Source: DASZUK01 sp035547695
GTDB taxonomy: Bacteria > Actinomycetota > Acidimicrobiia > Acidimicrobiales > RAAP-2
DNA length: 64,000 nt
Reading direction: 5' to 3'
Assembly (NCBI GenBank): GCA_035547695.1
Contig: DASZUK010000044.1
Coordinates: forward strand, 1-64,000
Position numbers and translations under genes: made by a program. Shown in pieces: positions 8,542-17,439 of this stretch. Each line of letters opens with the position of its first letter. The first letter of the stretch is position 1. Under the pieces are notes generated by a model. It made no database searches, had not been told where the DNA came from, and worked only from the letters and a program-made list of their open reading frames with translations.

Positions 8542-9824
8542 GGAACCGTGTCTCCCTCGCTGGTCATCGCCTGCACCGTGGCCACCACCGTGGCCGACGG
8601 CACCGTCTGCTGGTCACCGCCGTCGCGGAGCGGCCGGACGGTCACCGTACCGTCCGCCCGTTCCTGGGGGCCGACGATGAGGGCCAGCATCGCCCCGGAC
8701 CGGTCGGCCAGCTTCATCTGGGCCTTCATGGACCGGCCGTCGAAGGCCCGGTCGGCGGTCAACCCGGCCCGGCGGAGGGCGGCGGTGAGGTCCCGGGCGG
8801 CGTCGCCGCCGGCGGTGTCCACCACGAAGGCCGCCGGCGGCGGCGGGCCGGCCGCCAGCACCCCCTCGGCGTCGCAGGCGATGAGGACCCGCTCGATGCC
8901 GATGCCGAACCCGATGCCCGGCGTCGGGGGGCCGCCCAGCATCTCGACCAGGCCGTCGTAGCGGCCGCCGCCGCCGATGGCGTTCTGGGCGGCGTCGATG
9001 GCGGCGGAGGCGAACTCGAAGGTGGTGCGGGTGTAGTAGTCGAACCCGCGGACCAGGCGGTGGTCCAGGCCGTAGGGGACGCCGAGGGCGTCCAGGCCGG
9101 CCCGGACCCGGGCGAAGTGGGGGGCGCAGTCCCCGCAGAGGTGGTCGACCAGGTGGGGGGCTGTGGCGGTGGCCTCCTTGCAGGCGTCCCGCTTGCAGTC
9201 CAGCACCCGCAGCGGGTTGGCGTCCAGGCGGCCCTGGTGCTCGTCGCAGAGCCGGTCCCGGCGGCCGGCCAGGTAGTCGCGGAGCAGCTCGACGTAGGCC
9301 GGCCGGCAGTTGCCGTCCCCCATGGAGTTGACGGCGAGGGTGAAGTCGGCCAGGCCGAGCGCCCGGTAGAAGTCGTCGGCCAGCGACACCACCTCGACGT
9401 CCAGGTCGGCGTCGGCCGGCCCCAGGGCCTCCACCCCAACCTGGTGGTGCTGGCGGTACCGGCCGGCCTGGGGCCGCTCGTGGCGGAACGCCGGGGTGGC
9501 GTACCAGGCCTTCCAGGGGGTCAGCGGGTGGTGCTGGACGAAGGCCCGCACCACCGACGCGGTGCCCTCCGGGCGCAGCGCCAGCATCTGGCCGTCGCGG
9601 TCGGCGAACTCGTACATCTCCTTGCCGACCACGTCGCTGCCCTCCCCGATGCCCCGGCGGAACACGGCGGCGTACTCGAACATGGGGTTCTGCACCAGCC
9701 CGTACCCGGCCCGCTGCACCACCCCGGCGAAGGTGGCCAGCAGCACCTCCCACCGCCAGGACGCCGGCCACAGCACGTCGTGGGTTCCGGTGGGGGCGCG
9801 CGGCGCCCCGACCTCCTCGGCCAC
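8538..9824 (-). CDS. hisS: histidyl-tRNA synthetase
   Basis: A class II synthetase of 428 aa, the usual length. It has motif 1 near the N-terminus (MFEYAAVFRRG), motif 2 FRHERPQAGRYRQHHQ, the HisA signature around LVRGFDYYTRTTFEF, motif 3 GGGGRYDGLVEMLGG with GIGFGIGIERV, and a C-terminal anticodon-binding domain. The stop overlaps the aspS start (ATGA), and the start is 8 nt after the relA stop, so relA-hisS-aspS-rarA are very probably co-transcribed. This is the conserved actinobacterial order. Confidence 0.95.
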   Translation of the reverse strand: MAEEVGAPRAPTGTHDVLWPASWRWEVLLATFAGVVQRAGYGLVQNPMFEYAAVFRRGIGEGSDVVGKEMYEFADRDGQMLALRPEGTASVVRAFVQHHPLTPWKAWYATPAFRHERPQAGRYRQHHQVGVEALGPADADLDVEVVSLADDFYRALGLADFTLAVNSMGDGNCRPAYVELLRDYLAGRRDRLCDEHQGRLDANPLRVLDCKRDACKEATATAPHLVDHLCGDCAPHFARVRAGLDALGVPYGLDHRLVRGFDYYTRTTFEFASAAIDAAQNAIGGGGRYDGLVEMLGGPPTPGIGFGIGIERVLIACDAEGVLAAGPPPPAAFVVDTAGGDAARDLTAALRRAGLTADRAFDGRSMKAQMKLADRSGAMLALIVGPQERADGTVTVRPLRDGGDQQTVPSATVVATVQAMTSEGDTVP

Positions 9825-9831
9825 CGGACCC

Positions 9832-12096
9832 CTACGCCTTCTTGCCCGGAAGCTGGCGGTAGGCGTCGAAGACGCCGTCCAGGTGCTTCAACGAGGCGAT
9901 CAGGGACTGCAGGTGGGTGGGGTCGGCCAGCTCCACGTCGAACGCCATCCGGCTGACCCGGTCCGGGGTGGTGGCGGTGCGGGCGGCCACGATGTTGAGG
10001 TGGTGCTCGGACACCACCCGGGACACGTCGGACAGCAGCCGGGAGCGGTCGAAGGCCAGCACCTCCAGGGTGGCCAGGAACACCCCCTCGCCGCCCCGGT
10101 CCCACTCCACCTCGATCAGCCGTTCCTGGTGCCGGCGGGCCAGGGCGGTGGCGTTGGAGCAGTCGGCCCGGTGCACCGACACCCCGCGGCCCTGGGTGAC
10201 GAACCCGATGATCTGGTCCCCGGGCACCGGGGTGCAGCACCGGGCCAGGTGCACCATGACGTCGTCCAGGCCCTCCACGTACAGCCCGGCCGTCGGGCTG
10301 CGCCCGGTCCGCGGTCCCCGGACCCCCCGGGTGGCCGTGGTCGGGAGCTGCTCCGGCTCGCCGCCGCGCAGCTCCCGGAGCAGCCGCTGCACGATGGAGT
10401 GGGCGGACACCTGGTTCTCGCCGATGCTGGCGTACAGGGCGTCGGCGTCGGCCAGGTTCATCGACGCCGCCACGGCCAGCAGGGCGTCGGAGGCCATGAT
10501 CTTCTGCAGCGGCATCCCCTCCCGCCGCAGCTCCTTCGCCAGGGCCTCCCGGCCGGCCTCGATGGCGTCCTCCCGCCGCTCCCGGCTGAACCACTGCCGG
10601 ATCTTGTTGCGGGCCCGCGACGACGCCACGATCTGCAGCCAGTCCCGCGACGGCGCGGCCATCGGGGACTTGGAGGTGAAGATCTCCACGGTGTCCGCGG
10701 ACGCCAGGGTGGTGTCCAGCGGCACCAGCCGGCCGTTCACCCGGGCCCCGATGCACCGGTGGCCGACCTCGGTGTGGATGGCGTAGGCGAAGTCCACCGG
10801 GGTGGACCGGGCCGGCAGGGCGATGACCCGGCCCTTGGGGGTGAACACGTAGACCTCGTCTTGCTGCAGGTCCAGCTTGAGGGCTTCGAGGAACTCCACC
10901 GGGTCCGACGTCTCGGCGTCGACGTCCGCGATCCGCTGCATCCAGGCCATCTCCGAGGAGACGTCCTCCTTCTCCTTGTAGCCCCAGTGGGCCGCGATGC
11001 CGTACTCGGCCCGGCGGTGCATCTCGTGGGTCCGCACCTGCACCTCGATGGGCTTGCCGTCCAGGCCGATGACGGTGGTGTGCAGGGACTGGTACAGGTT
11101 GAACTTGGGGGTGTTGATGTAGTCCTTGAACCGGCCCTGCACCGGCGGCCAGATGGCGTGGATGGCTCCGAGGGCGGCCCAACAGTCCTTCTCGGAGGCC
11201 ACCACCACCCGGATGCCGACCAGGTCGTGGATGTCGTCGAACTCCTTGCCCCGCACCACCATCTTCTCGTAGATGCTCCACAGGTGCTTCGGCCGGCCGG
11301 TCACCTCCGCCTCGATCCCGGTGCCGGCCAGCCGCTCCCGGACGGCCACCAGCACCCGGGCCAGGTACTCCTCGCGCTGCGGCGCCCGCACCGCCACCAT
11401 CTGCTCGATCTCGGCGTACCGCTTCGGGTGCAGGGTGGCGAACGCCAGGTCCTCCAACTGCCACCGGACCTGCTGCACCCCGAGGCGGTGGGCCAGCGGG
11501 GCGTACACGTCGAAGGTCTCCTGCGCCGTCCGCCGCTGCTTCCACTCCGGCATCACCGCCAGCGTCCGCATGTTGTGCAGCCGGTCCGCCAGCTTGATGA
11601 GCAGCACCCGCCAGTCGCTGGCCATCGCCACCAGCATCTTGCGGATGGTGGCCGCCTGCTGCTGCTCCTTGGAGTCGAACTGCAGCCGGTCCAGCTTGGT
11701 CACCCCGTCGACCACCGCGGCCACCACCGGGCCGAAGTCGCCGTCGATGTCCTCCAGGGTCAGCCCGGTGTCCTCCACCGCGTCGTGCAGCAGGGCGGCG
11801 GCGATGGTCGGGGCGTCCAGGCCCAGCTCGGCCACGATCTGGGCCACCGCCACCGGGTGGGTCACGTACGGCTCCCCGGACCGCCGGTACTGGTCGGCGT
11901 GGGCCGCCACCGCCCGGCGGCCGGCCCGGACGATGCCGGACGGGTCCTCCCCGGGACGCCGCCTCGAGAACTCCCCGATGACCGGGTCGATCAGGTCTTC
12001 GATGGCCCCGAGCTCGCCCATCGCCCCCGGCTCGGGGGCACCGGGCGCGGCGGCACCCTCGCCGTCGGGAGACGCCACCCGTGCCAGGGCCACCAT
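9832..12096 (-). CDS. relA: bifunctional (p)ppGpp synthetase/hydrolase
   Basis: An RSH-type stringent-response enzyme making and degrading (p)ppGpp. The N-terminal hydrolase domain keeps its metal ligands (H80 in VTHPVAVA; H104-D105 in ALLHDAVEDT). The synthetase domain contains EFDDIHDLVGIRVVV and the YQSLHTTV motif. TGS (VYVFTPKGRVIALP) and a C-terminal ACT domain follow. At 754 aa it is full length, so hydrolase and synthetase activities are both expected. An Ala/Pro/Gly-rich stretch precedes the core. A palindromic element at 12261-12280 lies 165 bp upstream and is shared with the promoter of the XRE regulator at 53605-54096. Confidence 0.95.
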   Translation of the reverse strand: MVALARVASPDGEGAAAPGAPEPGAMGELGAIEDLIDPVIGEFSRRRPGEDPSGIVRAGRRAVAAHADQYRRSGEPYVTHPVAVAQIVAELGLDAPTIAAALLHDAVEDTGLTLEDIDGDFGPVVAAVVDGVTKLDRLQFDSKEQQQAATIRKMLVAMASDWRVLLIKLADRLHNMRTLAVMPEWKQRRTAQETFDVYAPLAHRLGVQQVRWQLEDLAFATLHPKRYAEIEQMVAVRAPQREEYLARVLVAVRERLAGTGIEAEVTGRPKHLWSIYEKMVVRGKEFDDIHDLVGIRVVVASEKDCWAALGAIHAIWPPVQGRFKDYINTPKFNLYQSLHTTVIGLDGKPIEVQVRTHEMHRRAEYGIAAHWGYKEKEDVSSEMAWMQRIADVDAETSDPVEFLEALKLDLQQDEVYVFTPKGRVIALPARSTPVDFAYAIHTEVGHRCIGARVNGRLVPLDTTLASADTVEIFTSKSPMAAPSRDWLQIVASSRARNKIRQWFSRERREDAIEAGREALAKELRREGMPLQKIMASDALLAVAASMNLADADALYASIGENQVSAHSIVQRLLRELRGGEPEQLPTTATRGVRGPRTGRSPTAGLYVEGLDDVMVHLARCCTPVPGDQIIGFVTQGRGVSVHRADCSNATALARRHQERLIEVEWDRGGEGVFLATLEVLAFDRSRLLSDVSRVVSEHHLNIVAARTATTPDRVSRMAFDVELADPTHLQSLIASLKHLDGVFDAYRQLPGKKA

Positions 12097-12260
12097 TCCT
12101 TCACGCTACCCGAACCGGCGCGAATCCCAGCGTACGGTGCCCGGCCCGGCCCGGCGGGCGGTGCGGTGCGGTGGCCGGTGCGGTGCCGCGGCCGGCTGGG
12201 GGCCGGTGGTTGGCTCGGTGGACCTGCCCGTTGTTTTCTCTGCCGTCACCCGCGCCCGGT

Positions 12261-12280
12261 TTTGGGCACATCTGCTCAAA
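12261..12280. promoter_or_regulatory. imperfect 20-bp palindrome, candidate operator upstream of relA
   Basis: TTTGGGCACATCTGCTCAAA matches its own reverse complement at 16 of 20 positions. It resembles TTTAAGCATATATGCTCAAA at 54101-54120, and similarity extends beyond the palindrome: both copies are followed on the plus strand by CGG-x-CGCGGGTG-x-C and an A-run within about 25 bp. The obvious binder is the XRE regulator encoded at 53605-54096. That link is inference. Confidence 0.55.
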
Positions 12281-12299
12281 TGCGGACGCGGGTGCCGTG

Positions 12300-12343
12300 A
12301 AAAAGAAGTCGTCCCCGACCGATCCTCCCCCGCCCGGGGAGCC
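12300..12343 (-). terminator. possible rho-independent terminator of yajC-secDF
   Basis: On the minus strand, CTCCCC-GGGCG-GGGGAG can form a 6-bp stem. A short GTCG-GGGA-CGAC stem and TTCTTTTT follow. The T-run is close only to the weak second stem, so the call is tentative. Confidence 0.3.
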
Positions 12344-12400
12344 CCGGCCACCCAGGCCGCCCGAGGCACCCGTCCCGGGGCCGGTGACCGATGGCCGGCG

Positions 12401-14020
12401 TCAGCGACGGCGCTTGGACTTGCCGCCCTTGCCGCCGGGCTTCCGCGGGCGGGGCTGCGACCGTTGGGCCGGCCCAGACCCGGTGACGCCGCCGCCGGCC
12501 GCCGGGGCGCCGGAGGCCGCACCGTTGGTGGCCACCCCGGCCCCGACGACACCGGGGTCGGTCGCCGCCGCGCCCTTGGCCTGGGTGGCCTTGGCCTGGG
12601 CGGCCCGGGCCTGGGCCGCCTTGGCCTGGTTGGCCCGAGCCTGCCCTGGCCGGATGGTGCCGGGACGGGCCGCCTTCCCCGGCCGCGGCGGCCGTCCGGC
12701 GCCCGGCCGGGCCCCGCCGGCACCGGCACCGGCGGCCACCAGCGCGGCCGCGGCGGACGGGCTGAGCCTCCCGATCCGCTCCCCCCGGGCCTCCAGCCGC
12801 TGCCGGATGGCCACGTACCGGGGCTCGCGCTCCTTCAACATGGCCAGCACCGGGGAGGCGATGAAGATGGAGGAGTAGGCCCCGCTGATCAGCCCGACGG
12901 TCAGGGCCAGGCCGTAGTCCTGCAGGGTGGTGGCCCCGAGCAGCTCGGCCCCGATCAGCAGCACGGCCAGCACCGGCAGGATGGCCACCAGGGAGGTGTT
13001 GATCGACCTGGCCAGGGTCTGGTTCATGGACAGGTTGATCATGTCCGAGTACGTCATCCGGCCTGATGCGCCGAACCCCCGGGAGTTGTCCCGGACCCGG
13101 TCGAACACCACCACGGTGTCGTACAGCGAGTAGCCCAGGATGGTGAGCACGGCGATGACGGTGTCCGGGGTCACCTGGAAGCCGGCCAACGAGTACACCC
13201 CGGCGGTGATCAGCAGGTCGTGGATCAGGGCGATGAAGGCGGCCAGCGCCATCTTGGGCTCGAACCGGAAGCTGATGTAGACGGCCACGACGACCAGGAA
13301 CACGATCAGGGCGATGACCGCCCGCTGGGTGACCTGGCTGCCCCAGGTGGGCCCGACGGTGGTCTGCGACACCACGTTCGGTGTCTTCGGTGTCTTTCCG
13401 GCCAGCTTGGTCAGGGCCTCGCTGACCGCCTGCTGCTCCGCGGCGCGCGCCTTCGGGGTCAGGTCGTTGAGGTCGGCCTGCACCTCGATCTGCTGGCGGC
13501 TGCCGCTCCCCAGCACCTCCACCGTGGGCTGGGTCAACCCGGCGGCCTCCACTGCCGAGAGGGCCTGGGACTGGGTCACCCCCGGCGCCAGCACCGTCCA
13601 GGCTGTCCCGCCCCGGAATGTGATCCCCAGGTTCAGGCCACGGACGCCCAGGGAGGCCAGCCCGGCCACGATGATGACGGCGGAGATGGTGAACCACCAC
13701 TTGCGGCGGCCGACGAAGTCGAAGGAGGTCTCGCCGCGGTACAGCCGGCGGAGCGGACCGGGTCCGCGTCCCGCCCTGGCCTCCGCCTTGGTCTCCTCCC
13801 GCTCCACCTCGTCCTCGACCAGGGCCTCCTGGAGGTCGTCGCCGACCACGTCGTCCTCGGGCTCGCCGTCCGCCCCGTCGGCGGCCAGGGGCTCGCCGGC
13901 GTCCACGGGCTCGTCGGCGTCCGACGGAGGGAGCAACGGGTCCTCTTCGGGGGCCTGCTGCCCGGAGCCGCCCACCTGCATGTCCCGGAGCTGGTCGTCG
14001 TGCTGCTCGAACGGGCTCAC
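12401..14020 (-). CDS. secF: protein translocase subunit SecF
   Basis: An inner-membrane partner of SecD that uses proton-motive force to help protein export through SecYEG. It has one TM near residue 75-95 (the DFVGRRKWWFTISAVIIVAGL region), a periplasmic domain, then five TMs including the SecF pattern VLTILGYSLYDTVVVFDRVRDN. At 539 aa it is longer than usual: an acidic N-terminal extension (about 1-60) and a C-terminal tail of QAKAAQARAAQAKATQAKG type repeats plus a basic end (KPGGKGGKSKRRR) flank the core. Its start overlaps the secD stop by 4 nt. Confidence 0.95.
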   Translation of the reverse strand: MSPFEQHDDQLRDMQVGGSGQQAPEEDPLLPPSDADEPVDAGEPLAADGADGEPEDDVVGDDLQEALVEDEVEREETKAEARAGRGPGPLRRLYRGETSFDFVGRRKWWFTISAVIIVAGLASLGVRGLNLGITFRGGTAWTVLAPGVTQSQALSAVEAAGLTQPTVEVLGSGSRQQIEVQADLNDLTPKARAAEQQAVSEALTKLAGKTPKTPNVVSQTTVGPTWGSQVTQRAVIALIVFLVVVAVYISFRFEPKMALAAFIALIHDLLITAGVYSLAGFQVTPDTVIAVLTILGYSLYDTVVVFDRVRDNSRGFGASGRMTYSDMINLSMNQTLARSINTSLVAILPVLAVLLIGAELLGATTLQDYGLALTVGLISGAYSSIFIASPVLAMLKEREPRYVAIRQRLEARGERIGRLSPSAAAALVAAGAGAGGARPGAGRPPRPGKAARPGTIRPGQARANQAKAAQARAAQAKATQAKGAAATDPGVVGAGVATNGAASGAPAAGGGVTGSGPAQRSQPRPRKPGGKGGKSKRRR

Positions 14021-15600
14021 CGGTCCGCCCCCGCACCCACCCCGGCACCCGCACCGACGCCGACCCCGATACCGGTGCCGCCTCCGGTGCCACCGCCGGC
14101 GCCGACGGCCAGGCCCCGCTCCAGCCCCATCCGGCCGCCGTGGCCGAACCGGTCGCTCCGGCCCAGCAGGACCACCAACGGCCGGGTGAAGAACCAGGTC
14201 ATCAAGATGTCGATGAGGGTGGACAGCCCGAGGAAGAAGGCGAAGCCCTTCACCTCACCGACGGCCACGAAGAACAGGACCAGGGCGGCGGCCAGGGACA
14301 CCAGGTCGGCCGCCAGCACCGTCCGCCAGGCCCCCTGGAACCCCCGGTCGACGCTGGTCCGGACGGACCGTCCCGACCTGGTCTCGTCCTTGAGCCGTTC
14401 GAAGTAGACGATGTAGGAGTCCACGGTGATGCCGATGGACACGATGATGCCGGTGACGCCGGCCAGGTCGAAGCTGGGGGCGATGGAGGTGTGGCCGAGG
14501 GCGGAGATGATCACCCACAGCAGCGCCGCGGTGACCACCAGCCCGCTCAGGACCACCAGGCCCAGCAGCCGGTAGTACACGATGGTGTACAGCAGCACCA
14601 GCAGCAGGCCGACCAGGCCGGCCCCCAGGCCGGCGACGAGGGCGGAGTGGCCCAGGGTCGGCGACACGGTCTGGGTGGTCTGCGGCACCAGCTTCACCGG
14701 CAGCGACCCGTAGTTGAGGGCCAGGGCCAGGTCCTGGGCGGACTGCTGGGTGAAGTTGCCGGAGATCTGGACGTTGCCGTCGAACGACGAGAACGACGAC
14801 TGTGTCGGCTGGGTCAGCGGTGCCGACTGCACCACCCCGTCCAGCTCGATGCCGATGACCTCGTGGAAGTACTTTGTGGCCATCTTGTCCCAGGCGGACG
14901 ACCCGGCCGGGGTGAGGGACATGTTGACCACCCACCGGCCCAACTGTGTCTGCTGGGCCACCGCCTTCTTCACGATGCGGCCGGTCAGTGTGGCCGGGCC
15001 CAGCAGGTACCGGCGCCCTGTGGGTGTGAGCCCCGGCAGCAGCACGGTGGCTGTCTTCTGGTCCACCTTGCTGCTCTTGTAGCCGGCCAGGGCCGGTGTG
15101 GGTGTTGTCCGGTAGGCCGGCCGCCCTGTGGAGGTCTTCCCGAGGTTGGCGGTGACCAGTTGGTACTTCGATGTGCAACTGGTCGGCAGCTTGGCGGTCT
15201 TCGCCTTGTCGGAGGTGGGGCCGGCGTAACAGAGGACCTGGCGGAAGTACAGTTGCCCGGTCTGCCCGATGGTTGTCAGGACCTGCTTGGCGTCCTTCAC
15301 CCCGGGGACCTGCACCACGATCTCGTCGCCCTGGGTCTCCACCGTGGCGCCGGAGACGCCCAGGCCGTTGACCCGGTTGCTCAGGATGCTGGTGGTCTCG
15401 TTGAGGTCGGCTGTGGACACGTGCCGGGCCGGCTTGTACACCACCGACAGGCCACCGGCCAGGTCCAGGCCGAGCCGCGGCGACCAACTGGCGGCCAGGG
15501 TGCCCGCCAGGGTGCCGACGGCGATCACCACCACGATGAACAGGCTGATGACCAGGGTTCGCTGCCGCCGGGCTTGCGCGCGCGACGACGGCGGGCTCAC
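14017..15600 (-). CDS. secD: protein translocase subunit SecD
   Basis: A membrane component of the SecDF export motor. It has an N-terminal TM (LVISLFIVVVIAVGTLAG), a P1 periplasmic domain beginning LGLDLAGGLSVVY, and a C-terminal five-TM block with the family's TGIIVSIGITVDSYIVYFERLKDE motif. The C-terminus is Gly-rich (GTGIGVGVGAGAGVGAG). The 527-aa length is normal for actinobacteria. It overlaps yajC upstream and secF downstream by 4 nt each, so the three are translationally coupled. Confidence 0.95.
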   Translation of the reverse strand: MSPPSSRAQARRQRTLVISLFIVVVIAVGTLAGTLAASWSPRLGLDLAGGLSVVYKPARHVSTADLNETTSILSNRVNGLGVSGATVETQGDEIVVQVPGVKDAKQVLTTIGQTGQLYFRQVLCYAGPTSDKAKTAKLPTSCTSKYQLVTANLGKTSTGRPAYRTTPTPALAGYKSSKVDQKTATVLLPGLTPTGRRYLLGPATLTGRIVKKAVAQQTQLGRWVVNMSLTPAGSSAWDKMATKYFHEVIGIELDGVVQSAPLTQPTQSSFSSFDGNVQISGNFTQQSAQDLALALNYGSLPVKLVPQTTQTVSPTLGHSALVAGLGAGLVGLLLVLLYTIVYYRLLGLVVLSGLVVTAALLWVIISALGHTSIAPSFDLAGVTGIIVSIGITVDSYIVYFERLKDETRSGRSVRTSVDRGFQGAWRTVLAADLVSLAAALVLFFVAVGEVKGFAFFLGLSTLIDILMTWFFTRPLVVLLGRSDRFGHGGRMGLERGLAVGAGGGTGGGTGIGVGVGAGAGVGAGADR

Positions 15601-16154
15601 GGCCCCTTACCCTCCCCGGACCCCCCATCGGCCCGGCGTTCGCCGTCCCCCTCACCGGCGCCGCCCGAGTCGTCGCCGGCGGAACCGTTCGCCGACGACT
15701 GGTCGCCGTAGTCGAGCTCGTTGTCGAAGTGCAGGTCGTCGGCCGAGCCGCCTTGGGCCGGCGGAGCCACCACCGGCTCGACCTTTCGGGCAACGGCGCT
15801 GCGGACCAGGACCAGCCGGGTGGGCTGCCCGGGAGCGCCGCCCTCGTCGCCGTCCTGGACGCCGGTGATGATGGTGACCCGCTCGCTGTCGATGTCGAGC
15901 ACGGTGCCGACGATGCCGCCGATGGTGAGCACCTCGTCACCGACCCCGATCTCGGACTGCATCGCCCGTTGCTTCTTGGCCTTCTGCTGCTGGGGCCGGA
16001 GCAGCAGGAAGTAGCCGGCGGCGCCGATCACGACGATGAAGATGATGAAGGTGTAGCTGCTGCCGCTCGACTTCTTCGTTGTCGACGAGGCGGCGGCCAG
16101 GAACAGATGGACCAGGGTGGCGGCGGTCACGGGCGGTCGGGCTCCCGGCCCCAC
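15597..16154 (-). CDS. yajC: Sec translocon accessory protein YajC
   Basis: A single-pass membrane protein associated with SecDF. Residues about 32-50 (YTFIIFIVVIGAAGYFLLL) form the TM, followed directly by RPQQQKAKKQRAMQSEIGVGDEVLTIGGIVG, the conserved YajC signature. The C-terminal tail is long, acidic and Gly/Ser-rich, making 185 aa against about 110 in E. coli. First gene of yajC-secD-secF. In other actinobacteria ruvCAB lies just upstream; here 6.4 kb of opposite-strand genes intervene. Confidence 0.93.
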   Translation of the reverse strand: MGPGARPPVTAATLVHLFLAAASSTTKKSSGSSYTFIIFIVVIGAAGYFLLLRPQQQKAKKQRAMQSEIGVGDEVLTIGGIVGTVLDIDSERVTIITGVQDGDEGGAPGQPTRLVLVRSAVARKVEPVVAPPAQGGSADDLHFDNELDYGDQSSANGSAGDDSGGAGEGDGERRADGGSGEGKGP

Positions 16155-16457
16155 GTGGTCAGGGCCGAGCCGGCCCGCGGTCGCTGCTCGATGCTGTGCA
16201 CAGGAGGGTCACCATACAACGTGGAGGACCGGCCGGTGCCAGCGGGTGCGGGCCGCCGGGGCAGGCCGTCGCCCGGGCGGGGCGGCCGTCCTCCTCCGGA
16301 CGGTCCGCACTCCCTCTCCCCGCGCCGGACACCCCCGTTCCGGGGCCGGAGACTCCGGTTCCCGGGAAGATGGACGCCGCTTCGTCACGGGGCCACCCCT
16401 TTGCAACCATTTTGCACCTCGTGGCCGAACACCGGCAGGTTAGAAGTGCGGCTACCG
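16155..16457. other. divergent intergenic region between yajC and the response regulator
   Basis: About 300 bp with no gene of its own. It must carry the yajC promoter and that of the two-component operon. The only clear sequence feature is the TTGCA direct repeat at 16401-16416. Confidence 0.5.
16401..16416 (+). promoter_or_regulatory. 11-bp-spaced TTGCA direct repeat upstream of the response regulator
   Basis: TTGCA occurs at 16401-16405 and again at 16412-16416, one helical turn apart, about 42 bp before the upstream start candidate. OmpR/PhoB-family regulators bind tandem half-sites with this spacing, so self-regulation is possible. Two half-sites of five bases are weak evidence. Confidence 0.35.
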
Positions 16458-17435
16458 ATGACACGCATCGCCGAAGGACCCCTGCACCGCGGGATACCGA
16501 CCGCCGCCCCGTCGACCGCCCACGCGGTCGGGCACGCCGGCGTGTACCCACCCGCGGCGCCGCCGGCCACCGAGCCGTCGTACCCCGCGCCGGCCCCCCG
16601 GTACGGGGCGGAATGGGCCGCGGTGGTCACCGAACCCCAGGTCACGATGGTGCCGGCGATAGGATCGCCGGATGCGCCGCCGCCGCCATCGGCCGGGAAC
16701 CTCCCTGGCTCTGCACGGACGCTGAGGACGGTGACCGTGCGCGAGGGCGGCACGTCGGTTCTGGCGATCGAGGACGACGCCGATATCCGGCAGTTGCTCC
16801 GGGCCCTGCTGGGCAGGGAGGGCTACGTGGTCAGCGAGGCCGCCACCGGCCGTGAAGGGCTACGGGCGTTTCACGAGATCCGGCCCGACCTGGTCATCCT
16901 GGACGTCGGGCTGCCGGACCTCGACGGCTGGCAGGTCCTGGAGCGCATCCGGGACATGAGCGACGCCCCGGTCCTGGTGCTCACGGCCCGGTCGGCCGAG
17001 CGGGACAAGGTGCGGGGGCTCAACGCCGGCGCCGACGACTACCTGACCAAGCCGTTCAGCCGGGTGGAGCTGCTGGCCCGGCTCCAGGCCATCCGCCGGC
17101 GGCAGGTCACCACGTCGCCGGCCAACACCGCGTTCGACGACGGCCGCATCCGCCTGGACTTCATCCACCAGCAGGTCACCCTGAACGGTGAGCCGGTCCT
17201 TCTGACCCCCACCGAGTACCGGCTGCTGTCCGCCCTGGTGCGGCATGCCGGCCAGATCCTGTCGGCGGACCAGCTCATCGAGCTGGCCTGGGACGATCCG
17301 TCCGGCCTGGCTCCGGCCAGGGTGAAGTACGCGGTGCTGCGGTTGCGGCGGAAGCTGGACTGGGACGTGCCCGAGGACTCCCCCCTCGAGACCGTCCGGG
17401 GCTTCGGCTACCGGTACCGACAGCACCAGGGCTGA
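16458..17435 (+). CDS. two-component response regulator, OmpR/PhoB family
   Basis: The receiver domain starts at SVLAIEDDADIRQLL and has the phospho-acceptor Asp in LVILDVGLPDLDGW, the Thr of LVLTARSA and the Lys of DDYLTKPFSRVEL. A winged-helix DNA-binding domain follows (LTPTEYRLLSALVRHAG, ending ETVRGFGYRYR). The ATG at 16458 gives 325 aa with about 93 Pro/Ala-rich extra residues. GTG at 16737, nine bases after a GAGG, would give a typical 232-aa regulator and may be the true start. The sensor kinase begins 4 nt after the stop. The signal sensed is unknown. Confidence 0.9.
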   Translation: MTRIAEGPLHRGIPTAAPSTAHAVGHAGVYPPAAPPATEPSYPAPAPRYGAEWAAVVTEPQVTMVPAIGSPDAPPPPSAGNLPGSARTLRTVTVREGGTSVLAIEDDADIRQLLRALLGREGYVVSEAATGREGLRAFHEIRPDLVILDVGLPDLDGWQVLERIRDMSDAPVLVLTARSAERDKVRGLNAGADDYLTKPFSRVELLARLQAIRRRQVTTSPANTAFDDGRIRLDFIHQQVTLNGEPVLLTPTEYRLLSALVRHAGQILSADQLIELAWDDPSGLAPARVKYAVLRLRRKLDWDVPEDSPLETVRGFGYRYRQHQG

Positions 17436-17439
17436 CCGC

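Larger units (their letters stand above)
12097..12400. other. relA upstream region between secF and relA
   Basis: About 300 bp without a gene. It contains a possible secF terminator (about 12300-12343), the palindromic element at 12261-12280, and a GC-rich leader up to the relA start. Apparent open frames here are compositional. Confidence 0.6.
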
